This document shows positions 38,761 through 43,862 of a DNA stretch of 43,862 nucleotides, in pieces. A program made the position numbers and the translations under genes. This DNA comes from Elusimicrobiota bacterium (lineage in GTDB: Bacteria; Elusimicrobiota; Elusimicrobia; UBA1565; UBA9628): assembly GCA_027327915.1 (NCBI GenBank), contig DAHVWT010000011.1, positions 1 through 43,862 on the forward strand. Reading direction: 5' to 3'. The notes below the pieces were generated by a model. That model did no database searches and was not told where the DNA came from. It saw nothing but the letters and a program-made list of their open reading frames with translations. Each line of letters opens with the position of its first letter. Position 1 is the stretch's first letter.

Positions 38761-39885
38761 ATGGGTGATGATGCGCCAGGCGCAAAGTCGGACCCTCACA
38801 GACCAAGCGATACCTCTGTCCTGAGCCGCAGGGAGGCGATCCGCTTGGCCGGCCGAAATATCCTTTCGGGCATCGGAACTCTGTTAAGCCTGAAGTCCGT
38901 TATCCTGTCCTCGGCGGCCAGACATTCCTCCCAGTCGACACGCGCTGCCGGTCGCATGGACCAGCCGGACGGATCCTCCTCTCCTCTATTTGCTCCTGCG
39001 ATCGTCCAATCGGCCGGCGGCTCCGGCTCGGGAACCCAATCCTTCAAGAAGGGCCTCCTCCTCGGTTTCGTGGGAGCGGCCATGATTGCCGGCGCGCCTC
39101 TTGCGGCCTCGGCCGCCGGGGCTTCCAAGTCCAAGGCGCGGCAGATCGCGCATTATCTCAAGACGGTCGACGCCCAGCCCCCGATCCCGTCGCCCGAGTG
39201 GCCGCCTTATCATGACGTCCATATGCCCGACGAGAGCTTCGCGCATATCAACATCGCCTGGCTGACGGTCGTCTTCGTCCTTCTGGCGGGGGTGAGCGGC
39301 CTCTGGAATTTCGGGTTCGTCCTGCCGGCTCTGGGGACCCTTCTTTTGGCTCTGGCGGCCGCCTACGAAACGTTTTTTGGTTCGCGCTACCTCATGCAGG
39401 GCTTCTCGCCTCGCCAGCCGATCGACTATTCCCACCAGCTTCACGCCGGCAAACTAGGCATTTCCTGCTACTACTGCCATCACGGCGCCTTGAATAGCGA
39501 TGTGGCCGGCGTCCCGTCGGTCAACGTCTGCATGAACTGCCATGCGGTCATTCATCGGACGACGACCGAGACGCAGGATTCACCGCAAATCGCGAAGATC
39601 CTCGCCGCCTGGGAAAGCCGCAACGGGCCGCATCCCAAGTCCATCGCGTGGAACCGCATCCATCGTCTTCCTAATTACGTCCATTTCAGCCACCGCGTCC
39701 ATATTGCCAACGGGATCCGATGCCAGGAGTGCCATGGCGCGATCGAGACGATGTCGCGCGTCCACCAAGCGGCTCCCTTGACGATGGGCTGGTGCATCGA
39801 TTGCCACCGATTGAACAAGGCCCAGGCTCCTAATTACTGGAAGCATGCGGGAGGGCCTACCGACTGCAACCACTGCCATTTCTAA
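38761..39885 (+). CDS. actA: Alternative complex III pentaheme cytochrome subunit ActA
   Basis: Periplasmic multiheme subunit of a quinol:electron-acceptor oxidoreductase. Of 374 residues, the C-terminal 165 carry five CxxCH sites with first Cys at 236 (CYYCH), 257 (CMNCH), 321 (CQECH), 345 (CIDCH) and 369 (CNHCH), the last at the very end, in the family order. FSPRQPIDYSHQLHAGKLG before the first heme is also typical. The N-terminus is longer than usual: a twin-arginine-like SRREAIRLAGRN (about 23-34), a second hydrophobic leader (about 94-120, GLLLGFVGAAMIAGAPLAAS) and two helices (about 162-200) precede the heme domain. It is followed after 6 nt by actB. Confidence 0.9.
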   Translation: MGDDAPGAKSDPHRPSDTSVLSRREAIRLAGRNILSGIGTLLSLKSVILSSAARHSSQSTRAAGRMDQPDGSSSPLFAPAIVQSAGGSGSGTQSFKKGLLLGFVGAAMIAGAPLAASAAGASKSKARQIAHYLKTVDAQPPIPSPEWPPYHDVHMPDESFAHINIAWLTVVFVLLAGVSGLWNFGFVLPALGTLLLALAAAYETFFGSRYLMQGFSPRQPIDYSHQLHAGKLGISCYYCHHGALNSDVAGVPSVNVCMNCHAVIHRTTTETQDSPQIAKILAAWESRNGPHPKSIAWNRIHRLPNYVHFSHRVHIANGIRCQECHGAIETMSRVHQAAPLTMGWCIDCHRLNKAQAPNYWKHAGGPTDCNHCHF

Positions 39886-39891
39886 TGAACG

Positions 39892-42861
39892 ATGATCGAT
39901 CCCCAGAATAACCCCGAGATGGAGTCCAAGGAAGCTCTCGCCGCTCGGCTCGAATCCGAGGACCGGCGTGATGGAATCACCCGCCGTCAGTTCCTTCAGG
40001 GACTGAGCGCTAGTTTCGCGGGGATGGCCGTGGCCGCCTGCGGCAAGGCCGAGGCTCCTGAGAAGATCATCCCCTATCTTGACCAACCCGCGACGACGGC
40101 CCCTGGGCTTTCGCGCTATTACGCCACCACCTGCGGCGGCTGCCAGTCGGCCTGCGGCGCCTTGGCTAAGAGCCGGGAGGGACGCCCCATCAAGATGGAG
40201 GGGAACCCCGACCATCCTATCTCCCAGGGGGGCCTCTGCGGTCGAGGCCAAGCGACGATCATGGATCTCTATGATTCGTCACGGCTCAAGGAACCTCTCC
40301 TAGAAGGGAGTCCGGTCTCCTGGGACAAGGTTGACTCGGAGATTCGCCGCCAGCTCGATTCGATCTCGAAGAAGGGCGGCCATGTCGTCGTCGTGACGCG
40401 CACGATCTCAAGCCCCTCGATCCACGCCGCCGGAAAGGCTTTGAAGAGCCGCTATGGCGCCGTTCGGCACGTGGTTTATGATCCCGCTTCGGCGTCCTCG
40501 ATTTTGGAGGCCCACGAAAAGACGCATGGCCTTCGCGCGTTGCCCAGCTATCACTTCGACAAGGCCCGCGTTCTCGCGAGCTTCGGCGCCGATTTCCTGG
40601 GAACGTGGCTTTCCCCGGTCGAATTCTCGCGGGACTGGGCCGCCGCCCGCGATCCTCAAAAGATGCGATCGCGGATGTCTTATTTCGTCCAGCTTGAAAG
40701 CCGCATGTCGCCGACCGGCGCCAATGCCGATCGTCGCGTCCGGCTCAAGCCCTCCGAGGAGATCGCGACACTCGCGCAATTGGGAAGGCTTCTGGCAACG
40801 CGCCTTGGTTGGGCGGAGATCCCGTCGCGGCTGGGAAACACCTCCGTGCCTGTCCGGGAGCTCGCGGCGCTCGCCCGCAAGCTTGCCGCCGCGCGCGGCG
40901 AGAGCCTGGTCGTGTCCGGCTCCAAGAGCGTCGGCGCGCAAGTCCTCGTCAATTGGATCAATCAGCGCCTCGGCAACTACGGGAAGACGCTTGATCTCTC
41001 GAAGCCTTCTTATCAGTACGCCGGGGATGACCGCGCGATGGCGGAGCTTCAGGAGGATTTGCGCGCGGGGAAGATCGACGCGCTTCTCTTTCTCGACTCC
41101 AACCCCGCCTATGATTCGGCGAATGCCGCGGGGTTGCGCCAGATCCTCGAGTCCGACCGCCGGCCCCGCCTGATGGTTTCCCTGGCCGACCGTCTCGACG
41201 AGACCGCGGCCCTATGCGGCTACGCCCTGCCCCTCTCTCACGCGCTGGAGTCCTGGGGGGACGCGAGGCCGGCGTGGGGGGTCGCGAGTCTTTTGCAGCC
41301 GCTTCTCAGGCCCCTCTATAACTCCCGCTCCATCATCGAGACGCTCCTCGCCTGGGGCGGCTCCTCGGCGTCGGCCCATGATTTCGTGCGCGGCGTCTGG
41401 AAAACCGAGATTTACCCGACGCAGAAGAGTTGCCCGGCAACGAGCTTCGACGCCTTCTGGAATAAGGCGGTGGAGCGCGGCGTCGTTTCTTTCCAGGAAC
41501 CCGCGGCCGCCCCCAAGGGATTGGGATTTAACGCCGCGGCCCTTGCCGCCGTTCGTCCCGCGCCCGGCGTCGCGGGAAGTCTTGAGCTAGATGCCTTTGT
41601 CTCGGTCCCTCTCTTCGATGGACGCCAGGCCAATAACCCGTGGCTCCAGGAGATGCCCGATCCCGTGACAAAAGTCACCTGGGGAAATGCCGCATCCTTC
41701 TCGCCGGCGGACGCGGCCCGGCTGGGTGTGGAAGAAGGCCGGATCGTGCGGCTTTCGGGCGCCAATGGGGCCGTCGCGGAGCTGCCGGCCCATATTCAGC
41801 CGGGCCAGGCCGACGGTGTTGTCGCGGCGGCCTTGGGCCATGGCCGCAAGGCGGCCGGCCCCGTCGCTTTCAATGAGCCCCGCCGGCGGCTTTTCCCGAT
41901 CGAAGAGGACGCGATCCTGGACGCCGATCTTTATCCTCTTCGGGGCAGCGCCGGCATCTCCGTCCAGAAGCTGGAGCGCACGGTCGTCCTCGCGAAGATC
42001 CAGACCTATGATTACCAAGAAGACCCGATCCTCGGCTACAACAGGAACATCGTCCACGAGACGACGCTCAATGATTATCTGAAGGACCCCGCTGCGGGAA
42101 ATCCCGAGGTCGAGTCGGAAAGCGAGCTGTGGCCGAAGCACAAATACCCCGGCCGCAAGTGGGCGATGGCGATCGACTTGAATTCCTGCACGGGCTGTTC
42201 CGCCTGTATGGTCGCCTGCCGCGCCGAGAACAACATCCCCGTGGTGGGGAAGGCCGAGGTGCGCAAGAAGCGCGATCTCTATTGGATTCGCATCGACCGG
42301 TATTACAGCGGATCTCCCCAGAAGCAGGAGGAGAATCCCCGCGTCTCCCAGGAGCCGATGCTGTGCCAGCAGTGCGACAACGCTCCCTGCGAGACGGTCT
42401 GCCCCGTCGCGGCGACCTCGCACTCCTCGGAGGGCCTCAACATGCAGGTCTATAACCGCTGCGTGGGGACTCGTTTCTGCGAGAATAACTGTCCCTACAA
42501 GGTCCGGCGCTTCAATTGGTTCGATTACGAGCACAACGATCTCATCCAGAATCTGGCGCTTAATCCCGACGTGACGGTCCGCACTCGGGGCGTCATGGAG
42601 AAATGCACGTTCTGCGTCCAGCGGATCAACTCCGCGGAAATCACGGCAAAGACCGAGGGCCGCGAGGTCAAAGACGGCGACGTGACGTCCGCCTGCCAGC
42701 AGAGCTGCCCGACCCAGGCGATCGTTTTCGGAGACATCAACGATCCCAAGAGCCGCATCGCGAAGCTTGCGAAAAACCCCCGAGCGTTCCGCGTCCTCGC
42801 CGAGCTCGGGACGGGGCCCTCCGTCTTCTATCAGACTAAAGTGAGGAATGAGGCCGCATGA
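39892..42861 (+). CDS. actB: Alternative complex III iron-sulfur subunit ActB (fused B1-B2)
   Basis: Periplasmic subunit made of a molybdopterin-oxidoreductase-like domain (without known Mo cofactor) fused to a ferredoxin-like domain, 989 residues. The Tat signal is ITRRQFLQGLSASFAG (R31/R32), ending in VAAC with Cys50 as a likely lipidation site. TCGGCQSACGALAKSREGRP followed by IKMEGNPDHP marks domain B1. The C-terminal B2 domain (about 750-960) has four Cys groups: CTGCSACMVAC, CQQCDNAPCETVC, CVGTRFCENNC and CTFC with a later CQQSC, enough for three to four Fe-S clusters. The ATG start lies 6 nt after the actA stop; the end overlaps actC (ATGA). Confidence 0.94.
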   Translation: MIDPQNNPEMESKEALAARLESEDRRDGITRRQFLQGLSASFAGMAVAACGKAEAPEKIIPYLDQPATTAPGLSRYYATTCGGCQSACGALAKSREGRPIKMEGNPDHPISQGGLCGRGQATIMDLYDSSRLKEPLLEGSPVSWDKVDSEIRRQLDSISKKGGHVVVVTRTISSPSIHAAGKALKSRYGAVRHVVYDPASASSILEAHEKTHGLRALPSYHFDKARVLASFGADFLGTWLSPVEFSRDWAAARDPQKMRSRMSYFVQLESRMSPTGANADRRVRLKPSEEIATLAQLGRLLATRLGWAEIPSRLGNTSVPVRELAALARKLAAARGESLVVSGSKSVGAQVLVNWINQRLGNYGKTLDLSKPSYQYAGDDRAMAELQEDLRAGKIDALLFLDSNPAYDSANAAGLRQILESDRRPRLMVSLADRLDETAALCGYALPLSHALESWGDARPAWGVASLLQPLLRPLYNSRSIIETLLAWGGSSASAHDFVRGVWKTEIYPTQKSCPATSFDAFWNKAVERGVVSFQEPAAAPKGLGFNAAALAAVRPAPGVAGSLELDAFVSVPLFDGRQANNPWLQEMPDPVTKVTWGNAASFSPADAARLGVEEGRIVRLSGANGAVAELPAHIQPGQADGVVAAALGHGRKAAGPVAFNEPRRRLFPIEEDAILDADLYPLRGSAGISVQKLERTVVLAKIQTYDYQEDPILGYNRNIVHETTLNDYLKDPAAGNPEVESESELWPKHKYPGRKWAMAIDLNSCTGCSACMVACRAENNIPVVGKAEVRKKRDLYWIRIDRYYSGSPQKQEENPRVSQEPMLCQQCDNAPCETVCPVAATSHSSEGLNMQVYNRCVGTRFCENNCPYKVRRFNWFDYEHNDLIQNLALNPDVTVRTRGVMEKCTFCVQRINSAEITAKTEGREVKDGDVTSACQQSCPTQAIVFGDINDPKSRIAKLAKNPRAFRVLAELGTGPSVFYQTKVRNEAA

Positions 42862-43862
42862 GCGACGCCCACTCGACCGCCGTCCCGCTGTCGCGCTGGC
42901 CGCTCATCCGCGGCGAGAAAACAGCCGCCCAGATCACGAGGGACGTCTGCGAGCCCCTGGAGCGCGGGCCCGGCAAGCTTTGGTTCCTGACGATCGCCGT
43001 CACGGCGACGATGCTCCTCGGCGGCGCCATCGCGATCACGGATGAAATATGGACCGGGATCGGCACCTGGGGCCTTAATAAGACCGTCGGCTGGGCCTTC
43101 GACATCACGAACTTCGTCTTCTGGATCGGCATCGGCCACGCCGGCACTCTCATCTCGGCCATCTTGCACCTTTTCCGCCAGAAATGGCGCAACTCGATCA
43201 ACCGCGCGGCCGAGGCGATGACGCTTTTCGCCGTCATGTGCGCGGGCCTCTATCCCTTGATCCACATGGGAAGGCCGTGGTTTTTCTACTGGATCGCTCC
43301 GTATCCGAACAACCTGGGACCCTTCTGGGTGAACTTCCGCTCGCCCTTGTTTTGGGACTTCTGCGCCGTCAACACCTACTTCACGATCTCGCTTCTCTTC
43401 TGGTACATGGGGCTTCTGCCGGACCTCGGCGTCGCGGCCCAGCGCGCCGTCCCCGGGCTCCGCAAAAAAATTCTCACCACGCTGAGCCTCGGATGGGACG
43501 GCGCCCAGAGCACTTGGCGTCACTACGAGCTCCTTTATCTGCTGCTCGCGGGATTGGCGACGCCGCTCGTCTTTTCCGTTCACACCGTCGTGAGCTTCGA
43601 CTTCGCGACGGGCATCGTCCCCGGCTGGCATTCGACGATTTTCCCGCCTTACTTCGTCATCGGCGCCATCTTCTCCGGCTTCGCGATGGTGCTCTTTCTC
43701 ATGATCATCGCGCGCAAGGTGATGCATTACGAGGACTACATTACCATCGATCACATCGAAGTGATGGGGAAGGTGACTCTTTTCACCGGTTCCGTCATCC
43801 TGCTTGCCTACGCGACCGAGTTCTTCATGGCCTGGTACGGAGGGAATCTCTACGAGCGCTTC
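42858..43862 (+). CDS. actC: Alternative complex III quinol-binding membrane subunit ActC, partial
   Basis: NrfD/PsrC-type integral membrane protein that oxidises quinol. The first 335 residues are visible and the frame runs off the window. After a polar start (SDAHSTAVPLSRWPLIRGEK) the membrane helices begin near residue 40. VGWAFDITNFVFWIGIGHAG followed by TLISAILHLFRQKWR, then INRAAEAMTLFAVMCAGLYP and LIHMGRPWFFYW, are the hallmark ActC/ActF sequences with the conserved His and Asp near the quinone site. ATG 42858 overlaps the actB stop (ATGA). Genes actD, actE and actF, and possibly an oxidase, would be expected beyond the window. Confidence 0.94.
   Translation, partial: MSDAHSTAVPLSRWPLIRGEKTAAQITRDVCEPLERGPGKLWFLTIAVTATMLLGGAIAITDEIWTGIGTWGLNKTVGWAFDITNFVFWIGIGHAGTLISAILHLFRQKWRNSINRAAEAMTLFAVMCAGLYPLIHMGRPWFFYWIAPYPNNLGPFWVNFRSPLFWDFCAVNTYFTISLLFWYMGLLPDLGVAAQRAVPGLRKKILTTLSLGWDGAQSTWRHYELLYLLLAGLATPLVFSVHTVVSFDFATGIVPGWHSTIFPPYFVIGAIFSGFAMVLFLMIIARKVMHYEDYITIDHIEVMGKVTLFTGSVILLAYATEFFMAWYGGNLYERF

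Noticed and set aside
38417-38806. A 129-codon minus-strand frame over the tatA region
   Set aside because: It is in a different frame from tatA; the 58-codon frame has the TatA helix and hinge, while this one has only low-complexity basic sequence.
41587-42534. A 315-codon minus-strand frame under actB
   Set aside because: It is antisense to the Fe-S region of ActB; the sense strand carries the Cys motifs, and the antisense product has no motif.
42831-43754. A 307-codon minus-strand frame at the right end
   Set aside because: It is antisense to actC, whose hallmark membrane motifs are on the plus strand; its charged composition is the shadow of hydrophobic codons.
1-43862. CRISPR arrays, insertion sequences, phage genes, rRNA
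   Set aside because: No regularly spaced direct repeats, transposase or integrase motifs, or rRNA-like sequence were found; GC content and codon use look uniform.

Overview
The window is 43.9 kb of high-GC, gene-dense bacterial DNA. It comes from a Gram-negative (diderm) organism: it has LolC/LolD-type lipoprotein export genes, a bactofilin/M23 envelope module, a predicted outer-membrane barrel and lipoproteins. Other diagnostic genes are a dcw fragment (murB-ftsQ-ftsA-ftsZ) fused to pilT, a deoxynucleoside kinase and cmk/S1 genes, and an alternative complex III (act) cluster. This mix would suit a lineage such as Elusimicrobiota, but that assignment is an inference from gene content and is weak. 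No insertion sequence, phage gene or CRISPR array was seen, and no stretch over 300 bases lacks a gene.

Layout. (1) 1-6861, minus strand: one compact operon read from 6861 down to 1, in the order ankyrin-repeat exported protein, two tandem single-domain response regulators, lysS, lolC-like permease, lolD, ilvE, xthA (cut by the window edge). (2) 6886-11906, plus strand: a lipoprotein with a PDZ-like tail, an ABC-2 exporter pair, ndk, an alpha/beta hydrolase whose nucleophile Ser is replaced by Tyr, and murQ. (3) 14959-11887, minus strand: an unrecognised 818-residue exported protein with a long Pro/Ala-rich middle and a 209-residue exported partner. (4) 15055-25989, plus strand: a run of 12 genes, almost all overlapping: murB, ftsQ, ftsA, ftsZ, pilT, deoxynucleoside kinase, pgeF, hisC, cmk, an S1-repeat protein, a TPR protein and a small membrane protein. 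(5) 26030-29401: a GT2 glycosyltransferase, a nucleotidyltransferase-like orphan and a predicted outer-membrane protein. (6) 29550-32489, plus strand: M23 peptidase, bactofilin, SurA-N-like protein and YibQ-type deacetylase, a cell-wall/shape module. (7) 32455-34864, minus strand: tRNA-Leu(CAA) and lon. (8) 35025-37700: an LhgO-type oxidase and a polyprenyl-phosphate sugar-1-phosphate transferase. (9) 37781-43862: a monoheme cytochrome c, a short tatA on the opposite strand, and actA, actB and the start of actC of a quinol:cytochrome c/acceptor oxidoreductase.

Three things stand out. First, lon and the yibQ-like gene both run into the same tRNA-Leu from opposite sides and take their stop codons from the 3-nt loop of its variable arm. 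Second, many operon-leading genes have a good -10 hexamer only 6-13 nt before the start codon, in two cases with a perfect TTGACA -35, which predicts leaderless or near-leaderless mRNAs; two divergent gene pairs share the octamer ATTATACT, which reads as a -10 on both strands. Third, palindrome-bearing Pro/Ala-rich inserts interrupt otherwise ordinary proteins, most clearly inside an S1 domain.

The sequence supports translational coupling (ATGA, GTGA, TTGA and TAATG overlaps) as the main organisation inside operons. Three genes are easy to miss because they are short or run off the ends: xthA (1-540), tatA (58 codons, 38479-38655) and actC (42858-end).
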